Part shown: piece by piece, positions 8,884-17,938 of the stretch
Layout of the letters: each line of letters starts with the position of its first letter
How positions within the stretch are numbered: the stretch's first letter is position 1
Assembly: GCF_013450295.1 (NCBI RefSeq)
Contig: NZ_SKBR01000001.1
Coordinates: forward strand, 2,481,001-2,545,000
Direction of reading: 5' to 3'
DNA: 64,000 bases
Source: Streptomyces sp. AJS327
GTDB lineage: Bacteria; Actinomycetota; Actinomycetes; Streptomycetales; Streptomycetaceae
Made by a program: the position numbers and the translations under genes
Notes under the pieces: generated by a model
The model's database searches: none
Seen by the model: only the letters and a program-made list of their open reading frames with translations
What the model was told of the DNA's origin: nothing

Positions 8884-9585
8884 ACTCCCGATCACGAGCC
8901 CGGTCAGCCGCGGCCCCGTGGCGCCGAACGCCCGTGCCGTGTGGGGGCGTTGGGCACGCACGACCGGGGCGCCGGTGTCCGGTCCCGCCCGGACGGGACC
9001 GGGCGGGACCGGGAGGCGTCCCGGCGGGGGCACGCGGGACGGCCGGGGCGTGGGGCGGACCAGCGTCGCCGCGGTGGTGTGGTGTGCGGCGGTGTGCGGC
9101 GTATGAGGGGTGGCGGCGGCTGTTTCGAGCCGTCGGAGCCGCGGACTGAACGGTGACGGCTGGCGCCCGGTCTCCCGGGGAGCGGATCCGATTCCGGTAG
9201 GGGCGGCCGGAGTTCACACCGTGCTGGCGGCTGCCCGCGCGCGGGGGTGGCGGATCCGGCGGCGCCGGGGCCGCGAGTTCTTCCGCACCGCGCGTAGATC
9301 TCCTCTGACCTGCTGTTCTATTCCGCCCGTCGGAGGTGGGGGAGCGTGGGTCGGTGACGGTGGGAGGCCGGGTGGCGGGCGCTCCGGGGACCGCTCGTGG
9401 GGGGCGGAATGGCGGCCCGGGGCGGACCGAACATTCCGGAAAGGTTCACGCAGGGGTATTGACGCTGGTTCATGTCCGGGGCAACGATGCGTCGAAGCGT
9501 TCACGTGAACGTTCACATTCCATCGTCAACGGTTTCCAGGCCGCTCCGCCGTGTCTGAAAATCGCCGAACGAAGGGCAACGTGGT
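8884..9585. other. Long intergenic region, no gene seen
   Basis: About 700 nt. The reading frames here are low-complexity, arginine/glycine-rich and lack ribosome-binding sites. A short GTG/GCGG-rich tandem-like stretch occurs at about 9070-9105. The last 130 nt contain the promoter and operator-like palindromes of the following operon. No terminator hairpin for the kinase gene was obvious. Confidence 0.5.
9459..9516 (+). promoter_or_regulatory. Promoter with LacI-type operator palindromes
   Basis: A -35-like TTGACG (9459-9464) is followed by a weak -10-like AACGAT (9483-9488). Just downstream, 9499-9516 reads GTTCACGTGAACGTTCAC, which contains two overlapping perfect 12-bp palindromes: GTTCACGTGAAC (9499-9510) and GTGAACGTTCAC (9505-9516). 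The second has the central AACGTT common in LacI-family operators. It sits near the expected transcription start, 70 nt before the first gene of an operon that itself encodes a LacI regulator, so repression by that protein is a reasonable inference. Confidence 0.6.
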
Positions 9586-10689
9586 ATGCCGTTTTCCAGA
9601 TCCGTGCTGCGCGGGCTGAGTCCCCTGGGGGCCGTGCTGGCGGCCTCCGTGCTCGTCCCCGCGCTCACGGTTCCCGCCCAGGCCGCCCCGCGGCCCGCAC
9701 CCCAGCGCACGCTCGACGTGCGGGTGGAGACCTACAACACCTGCGGGCACGGATGTCTGCCGACCCTCGCCGAGTGTGAGGCGGTGATCGGCCGGGACTG
9801 CGCCACGAAGCTGGAGCCCTGGGCCGAGGGCCGCGCCGCGAGGGTGGCCGCCGACGTCTCGGCCTCGCGGGCGGACGTGGTCTCCACCCAGGAGATCGGG
9901 AACAACGCCACCCCCACCCAGCCGGGGGTGGACGTGGAGTCGTTCCGTGCGCCGCTGACGGCGGCGATGACCGAGCGCGGGTACGCGCAGGCCCCGGCCG
10001 ACTACGCCGGAACCCGCCACCCCAGCGAGGGGTATCCGCTCAAGTCCGGTGCGGGGCGGTTCACCTACTACGACGCCCAGCGCTTCAGCCACCTCGACGC
10101 CCGGGGCCGGGAGCTGCCGCACGACCTGCTGTGGCTGCCGGACTCCACCGAGATCTACGGCAAGACGATGACGTGGAACACGTTGCGCGAACGTGCCACG
10201 GGCGCGCGCTTCGTCGTGGTCAACATGCACCTGGAGTACCGCAAGAAGGGCGCGACCGACCCCAACGGCTGGACCAGGGACTGGGACAGGGTCCGCTACG
10301 ACGACGCGCGGCGCACCATCCAGCACCTGACGCGGGACAACCCGGCCACCCGGAAGCTGCCGGTCGTCTTCGCCGGCGACATGAACTCCGACAGCAGGGA
10401 GGCGGGCGCCAGCCCACACGCCGCCTTCACCGACGCCGGGTACGCCGACGCCTTCGACACGGCCAAGCGCCGCTCGGGAGCGGAGTACCGCTCGTTCAAC
10501 GGCGGCGGGATACCGCTGCCCCGGGGTGAGAGCAAGATCGACTACGTCTTCGTCAAGAACGGCACCGCCGTACGCGACTGGACGCTGACACCGCAGACCG
10601 ACGCGCCGGCCGGCGAACCCCGCGACCTGCTGCGCTCCGACCACAACCAGATCAACGCGACCGTCCGTCTCCCGGTGGTGACCCGATGA
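9586..10689 (+). CDS. Secreted endonuclease/exonuclease/phosphatase (EEP) family protein
   Basis: 367 aa. Residues 1-33 form a Sec signal peptide (basic start, hydrophobic core, cleavage near AQA-AP). The mature part has the EEP fold landmarks: YNTCGHGC near the start, TQEIG with the metal-binding glutamate, VNMHLEY, GDMNSD (Asp and Asn) and the terminal SDHN. Family members are metal-dependent phosphodiesterases or phosphatases acting on nucleic acids, inositol phosphates or phospholipids. Being exported and first in an operon with an uptake system, it probably cleaves a phosphorylated nutrient outside the cell. Its TGA overlaps the next ATG by 4 nt (ATGA). Confidence 0.85.
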   Translation: MPFSRSVLRGLSPLGAVLAASVLVPALTVPAQAAPRPAPQRTLDVRVETYNTCGHGCLPTLAECEAVIGRDCATKLEPWAEGRAARVAADVSASRADVVSTQEIGNNATPTQPGVDVESFRAPLTAAMTERGYAQAPADYAGTRHPSEGYPLKSGAGRFTYYDAQRFSHLDARGRELPHDLLWLPDSTEIYGKTMTWNTLRERATGARFVVVNMHLEYRKKGATDPNGWTRDWDRVRYDDARRTIQHLTRDNPATRKLPVVFAGDMNSDSREAGASPHAAFTDAGYADAFDTAKRRSGAEYRSFNGGGIPLPRGESKIDYVFVKNGTAVRDWTLTPQTDAPAGEPRDLLRSDHNQINATVRLPVVTR

Positions 10690-11627
10690 ACGCCTCTCCC
10701 TCCCCCCAGCACGAGACCCACCGCGCGAATCCCGCGCTGGCCCGCTTCAACCCGCTGTCCCGCGTCCTGGTGCACGACGACTTCAACTCCGGCACCCACG
10801 GCTGGGTCGAACTCATCGGCAACCACGACGAGCACGGCGACCTGGACACCGTCGACGACCACATGCGCGACTTCCGCCCGCCGCAGCTGAGTTCGTGCAA
10901 CTTCTTCGACGTGGGCACGCACGGGGCGATGACCGGTACCTACGCGCTGAAGGTGGCCACCCGGCCGCTGACCGGCCACACCGGGGTCGCCATCCGCCGG
11001 CTGACCATGGCCGGGCGCGGCCGGGTGCAGTTCGAGACCTACTTCACCTACAAGGCGGAGGCCGCCTCCGAGGAGAACCAGGCCGCCCACGCGGCGGGCG
11101 GGGGCAAGTGGGACGCCAACTTCCACCCCTCGGAGAACCAGTTCGGCGCCCTCACCGTCGCGACCGACATCTGTGACGGAGTGCGCTACCACTGCGTGGC
11201 CCGCTACCTCAACACCGACCTGGACAACAACCCGGTACGGCGCTGGGTCTACCCGACCGTCCCGGAGCCCACGCCGCGCGAGCACTTCGAGGGCAAGCTC
11301 AAGCTGCCGCGAACGGCCGACTTCACCGCGCCCAACCCGGAGGACTGGCAACCGTTCACCCCCGAGCAGGAGTTCTGCTACAACGAGGTGCCCACCAAGG
11401 TCAACTGGCACTACCTGCGCTGGGTGATCGACACCAGCACCCGCACCAACGTGGAGCTCCAGCTCAACGACGTCGTCCACGACATGCGGGACGTCCCCGT
11501 GCCCCCCTATGACGAGGAGTACGGGTCGCTGGAGAACCTCCTCAACTTCTACGTGTCCGTGCGCACCCACAGCGACGTGCGGAACTTCCTGTACCTGGAC
11601 TCCGTGCTGATCTCGGTGGATTGGTGA
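10686..11627 (+). CDS. DUF6772-like protein of unknown function
   Basis: 313 aa, no signal peptide or membrane segment. It is rich in aromatic residues and beta-type sequence, including VLVHDDFNSGTHGW, GRGRVQFETYFTYK and LNFYVSVRTHSDV, consistent with a jelly-roll or sugar-binding-like fold. It resembles what I recall as the DUF6772 family; I cannot name an activity. It is translationally coupled to the EEP gene (4-nt overlap) and followed by a small partner and the ABC importer, so a role in handling the imported substrate is likely. Confidence 0.6.
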   Translation: MNASPSPQHETHRANPALARFNPLSRVLVHDDFNSGTHGWVELIGNHDEHGDLDTVDDHMRDFRPPQLSSCNFFDVGTHGAMTGTYALKVATRPLTGHTGVAIRRLTMAGRGRVQFETYFTYKAEAASEENQAAHAAGGGKWDANFHPSENQFGALTVATDICDGVRYHCVARYLNTDLDNNPVRRWVYPTVPEPTPREHFEGKLKLPRTADFTAPNPEDWQPFTPEQEFCYNEVPTKVNWHYLRWVIDTSTRTNVELQLNDVVHDMRDVPVPPYDEEYGSLENLLNFYVSVRTHSDVRNFLYLDSVLISVDW

Positions 11628-11632
11628 GAAAC

Positions 11633-11998
11633 ATGACCATGCGTCAATCGCTGACCGTCGTCCTGGAGCGCAACGCCACGCTCTCCGGCACCTTCACCAC
11701 CGAGCCCTACGAGGTCGCGTGGGCCGCCGAGGCCCGGTGGTTCATCCGCACCCTCCAACGCTCCGCCGAGGGCGTCCGCTTGCGGGTCCGCGCCCAGGTG
11801 TCGCCCGACGGGCTGCACTGGTGCGATCTGGAGGAGCCCCGGGACGCCGCGGGCGACCTGGAGAGCTGGCCCTCCCGGGACTTCGCCGGCTGGCTCCGGC
11901 TGAAGGGCACCGTCGAGTCCGCCGACGGCGCGGCCCCGGCCGACGGTGCGCCAGGCCCCAGCGCCAAGGTGCTCATCTACCTGGCGCTCAAGAGCTGA
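11633..11998 (+). CDS. Small hypothetical protein linked to the DUF6772-like gene
   Basis: 121 aa, soluble, beta-rich, with no motif I recognise. Starts in frame are TTG 11621, ATG 11633 and ATG 11639; I take 11633, just after the upstream stop, with GGTGAG before it. A tryptophan/aromatic-rich pattern (EARWFIRTLQ, GLHWCDLEEP, FAGWLRLKG) suggests a compact beta-sandwich, perhaps a phage-tail-like or carbohydrate-contact fold, but that is speculation. It ends 16 nt before the binding-protein gene and is clearly part of this operon. Confidence 0.6.
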   Translation: MTMRQSLTVVLERNATLSGTFTTEPYEVAWAAEARWFIRTLQRSAEGVRLRVRAQVSPDGLHWCDLEEPRDAAGDLESWPSRDFAGWLRLKGTVESADGAAPADGAPGPSAKVLIYLALKS

Positions 11999-12014
11999 CC
12001 GGAGGGCGAACCCG

Positions 12015-13556
12015 ATGGCGTACACACCGCGACGCCGGGTGTCCGCGTTCGGCCGGCGCGAGTTCCTCGCGCTGGCCGGGCTCGGCGCCTCCAGCGTCCT
12101 GCTCGGCGGCTGCGGTCTGGACGGTCCCGCCGGCGCGGCCCCCCGGGGCGCGCTGCGGGCCGCGTTCGGACAGCCGATCACCGACCTGGACCCCTACAAG
12201 GCGGGTACCGCCGTCGACGAGGCCACCCTGATCGTCAAGCGCCTCGTCTTCGACACCCTGGTCCGCCGGGTGGGGGAGGAGCTCAAGCCCGGGCTGGCCA
12301 CCTCCTGGACCCAGACCTCGCCCACCACCTGGGTCTTCCGGCTGCGGCGCGGCGTGCGCTTCCACGACGGCGGCCGTCTGACGGCGCGGGACGTCGTCGC
12401 CTGCCTGAAGCGCACCCAGGCGGTCCCCTCGGCGCAGACCCCCCTGTGGGAACGGGTCAAGCGGGTCCGGGCGGACGACGACCACACCATCACCTTCGTC
12501 ACCGACGGGCCGCTCGGCTCCCTGCCCGTCAGCCTGACCCTGCTGTTCATCGTCCCGGAGAAGCTGGTGGCCGCGTCCTCGCAGTCGCGCGCGCCCGTCG
12601 GCTCGGGACCGTTCCGCGTCACCGAGTTCACCCCGTCCTCCGGGGTCGAGCTGGTCCGCCACGAGGACTACTGGGGCGGCCGGGCCGAACTGCCCGCGGT
12701 CTCCCTGCCGTTCATCGCCGAGACCTCCAGCGCGATCACCGCGCTGCGCAACGGCGACATCGACCTGCTGTGGCCGGTGCCGCCCGACCAGCTCGCGGAG
12801 GTCACCGGCGCGGACGCGGTGCGCGTGGAGACCGTGCCGAGCTGGACCTACTACCTGAACTGGTTCAACTGCTCCCGCAAGCCCTTCGACGATCCGCGAG
12901 TGCGGCGGGCGCTGTGCCAGGCGCTCGACCTGCCCGCCATCATCCGGCACCTGTTCGGCGAGGGCGCCCAGCGGATGGACGCGCCGATCCCCTCGACCGT
13001 CTTCGGTCACCGCCGTCAGCGGCCCTACCGCCACGATCCGGCCGCGGCCCGCCGCGCGCTGCGCGAGGCCGGGCTGGGAGACGGCTTCCGTACCTCGATG
13101 ATGTGGTTCGACGCGACGGGTCCGCTGGCGCGGGAACTCGCCCAGGCGATGATCTCCGGCTGGCGGGAGATCGGCGTCGAGGTGGAGGCGCAGAGCATTG
13201 AGAAGGCCCAGTGGCTGGAGCGCCTCAACTCCCTGGACTGGGACATGAACCTGCAGACCAACACGGTCACCACCGGAGACGCCGCCTTCACCGTGGGCCG
13301 CCTCTACACCTCGCAGGCGAACCGGCTCGGCTACCGCAACCCGGAGCTGGACAAGGTCCTCGCCCGCGCCGACCGGACCGGTGACCAGGAGGAGCGCGCC
13401 CGCCTCTATGGTTCGGCCTGCCAGACGCTGTGGGAGGACGCCGTGGGCGTCTTCCCCGCCACCCTCGTCACCGCCTACGGACGGCGGGCCGGGCTGAGCG
13501 GCTTCACCCCCGCCGCGAACAACCAGCCCGACCTCGCCCGCGTCGGCAGGCGCTAG
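12015..13556 (+). CDS. ABC transporter substrate-binding lipoprotein, oligopeptide (family 5) type
   Basis: 513 aa. The N-terminus has a twin-arginine-like stretch (GRREFLALAG) followed by a lipobox LLGGC with the lipidated cysteine near residue 36, so it should be an exported membrane-anchored lipoprotein. The body has family-5 features: LRRGVRFHDGGRLTARDVV near residue 110, VGSGPFRVTEF near 200 and a bilobed length over 500 aa. Family members bind peptides, nickel, haem or oligosaccharides. The ATG at 12015 has GGAGG 9 nt upstream. It precedes the regulator and the rest of its transporter. Confidence 0.92.
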   Translation: MAYTPRRRVSAFGRREFLALAGLGASSVLLGGCGLDGPAGAAPRGALRAAFGQPITDLDPYKAGTAVDEATLIVKRLVFDTLVRRVGEELKPGLATSWTQTSPTTWVFRLRRGVRFHDGGRLTARDVVACLKRTQAVPSAQTPLWERVKRVRADDDHTITFVTDGPLGSLPVSLTLLFIVPEKLVAASSQSRAPVGSGPFRVTEFTPSSGVELVRHEDYWGGRAELPAVSLPFIAETSSAITALRNGDIDLLWPVPPDQLAEVTGADAVRVETVPSWTYYLNWFNCSRKPFDDPRVRRALCQALDLPAIIRHLFGEGAQRMDAPIPSTVFGHRRQRPYRHDPAAARRALREAGLGDGFRTSMMWFDATGPLARELAQAMISGWREIGVEVEAQSIEKAQWLERLNSLDWDMNLQTNTVTTGDAAFTVGRLYTSQANRLGYRNPELDKVLARADRTGDQEERARLYGSACQTLWEDAVGVFPATLVTAYGRRAGLSGFTPAANNQPDLARVGRR

Positions 13557-13628
13557 GCGGTCCCGGTGGCGCGGCACACCGTCGGCGACGCAGCAGCACC
13601 CGACCGAACCGAAGGATCCGATTCCCGT

Positions 13629-14687
13629 ATGACACCCCGACACCGCGCGACCCTCCGCGACATCGCCGCCTCCCTCGACCTGTCGGTCAACACCGTCTCG
13701 CGCGCGCTGGCGGGCAAGGACGCCGTCTCGCCCGTCACCCGGGAACGCGTCGAGCAGGAGGCCCGGCGGCTGGGCTACGTGCCCAACACCATGGCCCGGT
13801 CGCTCGTCACACGGAACGCGATGACGCTCGGCCTGGTCATCACCAACCCGTCCAACCCGTTCTACGCGCGGCTGATCAGCGCGATCGAGGAGCGCGGGCG
13901 GGTGCGCGGCTACTCGCTGATGCTGATGGTCACCGAGGACAGCGTCGCCAACGAGCGGCGTGTGGCCGAGGAGTTGCTGCGCTGGGGCGTGGACGGGGTG
14001 CTGGCGGTGCCCGTCCAGCACGGCGCCGACCACTGGGCCCGTCTCCAGGAGTCCGGCACCCCGGTGGTCCTGCTCAACCGCGACCTGGACGACCTCGCGG
14101 CGGACCTGGTCGGCGTGGACTACTTCGCCAGCTCCCGGCGGGCCACCGAACACGTCCTGGCGGCCGGAGCCCGCAGGCTCTTCCTCATCGAGGAGGACCT
14201 GGAGATCTCCCCGGTCGCCGAGCGCGTCCGCGGCTTCCACCACACGCTGCGCGAGCACGCGGACAGCGTCGACTCGTACACCGTCGCCCGGGTCCCCACC
14301 CGCCGCCGGGAGTCGAGTTCGCTGCCCTGGGACCCCGCCGACTCCTACGAGATCGGGCGGGAGATCGCCGAGCGGATCGTGCCCGGCACCGCCGTGCTCG
14401 CCGGGAACGACTACTTCGCGCTCGGCGTGTACCGAGCCCTCGCCGAACGCGGACTGTCCATACCGGAGGAGGTGGCGGTGGTCGGCAACGGCGACCACCC
14501 CTTCTCCGCCTACCTCAATCCACCGCTGACCACCGTGCGGCTGCCCGCCGAGCAGATCGGGACGACCGCCGTCGACCGGCTGCTGTCCCGGATGTCCGGC
14601 CAGGAGACGGACAAGGAGCCCGTACACGAGCTGTTCGCGGCCGAGTTGATCGTGCGCTCCTCCACCCGCGCACGGGAGGACCTATGA
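13629..14687 (+). CDS. LacI-family transcriptional regulator
   Basis: 352 aa. Residues 6-55 are the LacI helix-turn-helix and hinge (TLRDIAASLDLSVNTVSRAL, then LGYVPNTMARSL). The rest is a periplasmic-binding-protein-like effector domain (TLGLVITNPSNPFYARL to DRLLSRM). It is inserted between the binding protein and the first permease of the ABC system, and its stop overlaps the permease ATG, so it is produced with the transporter and probably represses the operon from the palindromes at 9499-9516. The ligand is likely the imported compound or a breakdown product. The ATG at 13629 is preferred; an upstream in-frame start at 13566 is possible. Confidence 0.92.
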   Translation: MTPRHRATLRDIAASLDLSVNTVSRALAGKDAVSPVTRERVEQEARRLGYVPNTMARSLVTRNAMTLGLVITNPSNPFYARLISAIEERGRVRGYSLMLMVTEDSVANERRVAEELLRWGVDGVLAVPVQHGADHWARLQESGTPVVLLNRDLDDLAADLVGVDYFASSRRATEHVLAAGARRLFLIEEDLEISPVAERVRGFHHTLREHADSVDSYTVARVPTRRRESSSLPWDPADSYEIGREIAERIVPGTAVLAGNDYFALGVYRALAERGLSIPEEVAVVGNGDHPFSAYLNPPLTTVRLPAEQIGTTAVDRLLSRMSGQETDKEPVHELFAAELIVRSSTRAREDL

Positions 14688-15610
14688 CCAGTTTCCTGCT
14701 CAAACGCATCGGCCAGGCCGTCGTCGTGGCCTGGGGCGCGATCAGCCTGGTGTTCGTGATCGTCCGCGTCGTGCCCGGCGACCCGGCCCGGCTGATCCTC
14801 GGCCCGGACGCCAGCGCCGACCAGGTCGCCTCGGTACGCGCCGACTTCGGGCTCGACCAGCCGCTGTGGCGGCAGTACCTCACCCACCTCGCGGACGTGC
14901 TCCGAGGCGACTTCGGGGAGTCGTGGCGGCTGGGCGGCAGCGCCATGGCCAACACCCTCGACCGCTATCCGGCCACCCTCACCCTGGCCTTCCTCGCGCT
15001 GCTGGTCACCCTGTTCCTCGGCTTCCCGCTCGGCATGCTGTGCGCGCGGCGGGCGGGCGGACCGCTGGACAGCGCCATCTCCACCAGCTCGCTCATCGGC
15101 CAGGCGCTGCCCTCCTTCTGGCTCGGCATCGTCCTGATCCTGATCTTCGCCCGGCAGCTGGAGTGGCTGCCCTCCACCGCCGGAAGCGGACTGGCCTCCG
15201 CCGTGCTGCCCTCGGTCACCCTCGCGCTGCCCTTCGTCGGCTGGCTCGCCCGGCTGGTGCGCAACAGCGCGCTGGAGGAGGGCGCCAAGGGGTACGTGCG
15301 CACCGCCCGTGCCAAGGGCACCGGTGAGGGTGTCATCAGCTACGTCCACGTCGGCCGCAACATCGCGGTGCCCGTGGTGACCGTCCTCGGACTGCTGCTC
15401 GGCAACTTCGTCGCCAACGCCGTCATCGTGGAGGTCGTCTTCTCCTGGCCCGGCATCGGCTCGCTGATGGTCGACGCCATCACCAACCGGGACTACGCCG
15501 TCGTCGAAGCCGCCATCGTGACCATCACGATCACGTACATCCTGCTCAACCTGGTGGTCGACGCGCTCTACTTCGCTCTGGACCCGCGACTGACACCGGA
15601 GAACGCATGA
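14684..15610 (+). CDS. ABC transporter permease, DppB/OppB type
   Basis: 308 aa with six predicted membrane segments. The first segment motif (LLKRIGQAVVVAWGAISLVFVIVRVVPGDP) is typical of DppB/OppB permeases, and the cytoplasmic EAA-like loop reads VRTARAKG around residue 205, the site that contacts the ATPases. It pairs with the next permease to form the channel. Starts by a 4-nt ATGA overlap with the LacI gene and ends by a similar overlap with the next permease. Confidence 0.93.
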   Translation: MTSFLLKRIGQAVVVAWGAISLVFVIVRVVPGDPARLILGPDASADQVASVRADFGLDQPLWRQYLTHLADVLRGDFGESWRLGGSAMANTLDRYPATLTLAFLALLVTLFLGFPLGMLCARRAGGPLDSAISTSSLIGQALPSFWLGIVLILIFARQLEWLPSTAGSGLASAVLPSVTLALPFVGWLARLVRNSALEEGAKGYVRTARAKGTGEGVISYVHVGRNIAVPVVTVLGLLLGNFVANAVIVEVVFSWPGIGSLMVDAITNRDYAVVEAAIVTITITYILLNLVVDALYFALDPRLTPENA

Positions 15611-16578
15611 GTGCCACCGGCGGCATACCGCCCACCACGCCCTCCACCACCCCCTCCGCGACCGCCCCCGCCCCGGCGGGCGGCGCGGCCGCGCCCGGCG
15701 GACCGGACAGCGCGCGGGCCCCGGGCCGCCGTCTCCTGCCCGCCGCGCTCCGGGGGCTGCCCGTACGCGCCTGGATCGCGCTCGGAGTGCTGGCCCTCTT
15801 CGTCCTCGCCGCGCTCCTCGGCCCGCTCATCCGCCCCTACGACGCGGTGGCGACCGATCTGCCCAGCCGTCTGCTCGCCCCGGGGGAGCGGACCGCCGAC
15901 GGCTCGATCGCCTGGCTCGGCACCGACCAGCTCGGCCGGGACCTGCTCGCCAACCTGCTGGCCGGGAGCCGCGTCTCGCTGGTCGTCGGACTCGCCACCG
16001 TGGTGATCGGCGGCGCGGTGGGCCTGCTGGCCGGGCTGGTCTCCGGCTACTTCGGCGGCTGGCCCGACACCCTGCTGTCCCGCGTCGGGGACATCCAGCT
16101 CGCCTTCCCCTCCATCCTGCTGGCCATCCTGCTCGCCGGGGTGCTGGGGCCGAGCCTGACCAACATCGTCATCACCCTCGCCGTCACCCGGTGGGTGATC
16201 TTCGCCCGGGTGGTGCGCGCCTCCGCCCTCTCCACGCGGGAGCTGGAGTTCGTCAACTCCGCCCGCCTGCTGGGCGCCGGGCACCTGCGCATTCTCACCC
16301 GGCACATCCTGCCGTCCTGCTGGCAGCCGCTCCTCGTGGCCGCGACCGTCCAGATCGGGCTGACCATGGTCGCCGAGGCGTCCCTGTCCTTCCTCGGCCT
16401 CGGCGTCCCCGTGGACCAGGCGTCCTGGGGGGCCACCGTCGCCCTTGGACGCGACTACCTCGGCTCCTCCTGGTGGATCGCCACCATGCCCGCGCTCGCG
16501 CTGGCCGCCGTCGTCGTCTGCGTCGGCGTCATCGGGGACGCCTTCCGCGACTCCTCCGACACCCGGCCCGACCTGTGA
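15607..16578 (+). CDS. ABC transporter permease, DppC/OppC type
   Basis: 323 aa. An N-terminal Pro/Ala-rich cytoplasmic tail of about 45 residues precedes the DppC-type membrane domain (WIALGVLALFVLAALLGPLIRPYD). It contains WLGTDQLGRDLL, a signature of this family, and the EAA loop (FVNSARLLGAG) near residue 220. It forms the transmembrane heterodimer with the preceding permease. Six to seven hydrophobic segments. Expressed by ATGA coupling to the previous gene; 169 nt separate it from the ATPase genes. Confidence 0.93.
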   Translation: MSATGGIPPTTPSTTPSATAPAPAGGAAAPGGPDSARAPGRRLLPAALRGLPVRAWIALGVLALFVLAALLGPLIRPYDAVATDLPSRLLAPGERTADGSIAWLGTDQLGRDLLANLLAGSRVSLVVGLATVVIGGAVGLLAGLVSGYFGGWPDTLLSRVGDIQLAFPSILLAILLAGVLGPSLTNIVITLAVTRWVIFARVVRASALSTRELEFVNSARLLGAGHLRILTRHILPSCWQPLLVAATVQIGLTMVAEASLSFLGLGVPVDQASWGATVALGRDYLGSSWWIATMPALALAAVVVCVGVIGDAFRDSSDTRPDL

Positions 16579-16747
16579 GCCCCCCGCTCCGCGGCCCCGC
16601 CGCGGCCCCCCACCGCCGACCGCCGCACCCCACCGGCCCCCGTCCCCGCGCGGGCGCCCCACACCGCCCGCCGTGCCGGACCGCCCCACCGCCCCGGCGC
16701 CCGGGCCCGTCCCGCACCACCGTGAGCCCCCCGGCGAAAGGGCACCG

Positions 16748-17938
16748 ATGAGCACCCCGACGAGCACCCCCTCCCGCACCCCGCGCGAGCCCTCGCCCGA
16801 GACCGCCGCCCACCTCACCAACCTGCGCGTCAGCACGGGCCGGGAGGACCGGCGCGTCGACATCGTCCGTGGCGTCAGCCTGCGGCTGACCCGGGGCCGG
16901 GTGCTGGCCCTGGTGGGGGAGTCCGGCAGCGGCAAGAGCCTCACCTCGCTCGCGTTCATGGGGCTGCTGCCCCCCGGACTGCGCGCGACGACGAGCGCCG
17001 CCGCCATCGGCGACACCGACACCCGGGACCTGACGCCCGCGCGGTGGCGCCAACTGCGCGGCCCCCGCGTCGCGATGGTCTTCCAGGACCCCAGCTCCGC
17101 GCTGAACCCCGCCTTCACCATCGGCTGGCAGATCGCCGAGCCCCTCCGCCGCCACCTCGGGCTCCGTGGGCGTGCCGCCCGGGCCAGGGCGGTCGCGCTG
17201 ATGGAACAGGTCGGCATCCCCGACGCCGAGCGCCGCTACGGCGCCTACCCGCATGAGTTCTCCGGGGGCATGCGCCAGCGCGTCGTCATCGCCATGGCGC
17301 TCGCCCTCGACCCGGACGTCCTCCTCGCCGACGAGCCGACCACCGCACTGGACGTCACCGTCCAGGCGCAGATCCTGCGGCTGCTCGCGGCGCGGCAGCG
17401 CGAGGCCGGACTGGCGATGCTGCTGGTCTCGCACGACCTGGGCGTGGTCGCCAAGGTCGCGCAGGACGTGGCCGTCATGTACGCGGGACGCGTCGTCGAA
17501 CAGGGCCCGCTGGCCACCGTCTACGAACGGCCCGCCCACCCCTACACCCGCGGCCTGATGGAGGCCGTCCCCGAGGCCGCGGGCCCCGGCGGGCGGCTGC
17601 GCTCCATCCCGGGCCAGCCGCCGGACCCACGCCGGATGCCCGGCGGCTGCGCCTTCCACCCCCGCTGCCCACTGGCCACCGACCGCTGCGCGGGCGAGGA
17701 CCCCGCCGTCCGGGAGCTGCCCGACGGACGCGAAGTGGCCTGCCACCACGCCGAGTCGGTGCTCAGCCTCGCACCGGCGCGGCCGGACCGGGACCCACGC
17801 CCGGATGGGACCGGTGACCGGCCCCACGACCCGGCCGGGGAGGGCGCGGCCACCGGGCCCGCCCCGGCCAGCGGCCCGCCCGGCACCGGCGCGGGCCCGG
17901 ACGACCCAGCACACCGGCACGGGAGGACCGACGGGTGA
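16748..17938 (+). CDS. ABC transporter ATP-binding protein, DppD/OppD type
   Basis: 396 aa. Walker A GESGSGKS at about residue 57, Q-loop [14 protein letters not shown] signature FSGGMRQR, Walker [12 protein letters not shown] and the switch histidine in VSHDLG are all intact. The C-terminal region has the oligopeptide-transporter extension with cysteines ([14 protein letters not shown]) as in DppD/OppD. The last 60 residues are Pro/Gly/Asp-rich and probably disordered. Its stop overlaps the GTG of the partner ATPase. The ATG at 16748 follows GAAAGGG. Confidence 0.93.
   Translation: MSTPTSTPSRTPREPSPETAAHLTNLRVSTGREDRRVDIVRGVSLRLTRGRVLALVGESGSGKSLTSLAFMGLLPPGLRATTSAAAIGDTDTRDLTPARWRQLRGPRVAMVFQDPSSALNPAFTIGWQIAEPLRRHLGLRGRAARARAVALMEQVGIPDAERRYGAYPHEFSGGMRQRVVIAMALALDPDVLLADEPTTALDVTVQAQILRLLAARQREAGLAMLLVSHDLGVVAKVAQDVAVMYAGRVVEQGPLATVYERPAHPYTRGLMEAVPEAAGPGGRLRSIPGQPPDPRRMPGGCAFHPRCPLATDRCAGEDPAVRELPDGREVACHHAESVLSLAPARPDRDPRPDGTGDRPHDPAGEGAATGPAPASGPPGTGAGPDDPAHRHGRTDG

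Noticed and set aside
11988..14627. An 879-codon minus-strand open frame
   Set aside because: Covers the plus-strand binding protein and LacI genes, which have clear domains; the minus frame has none.
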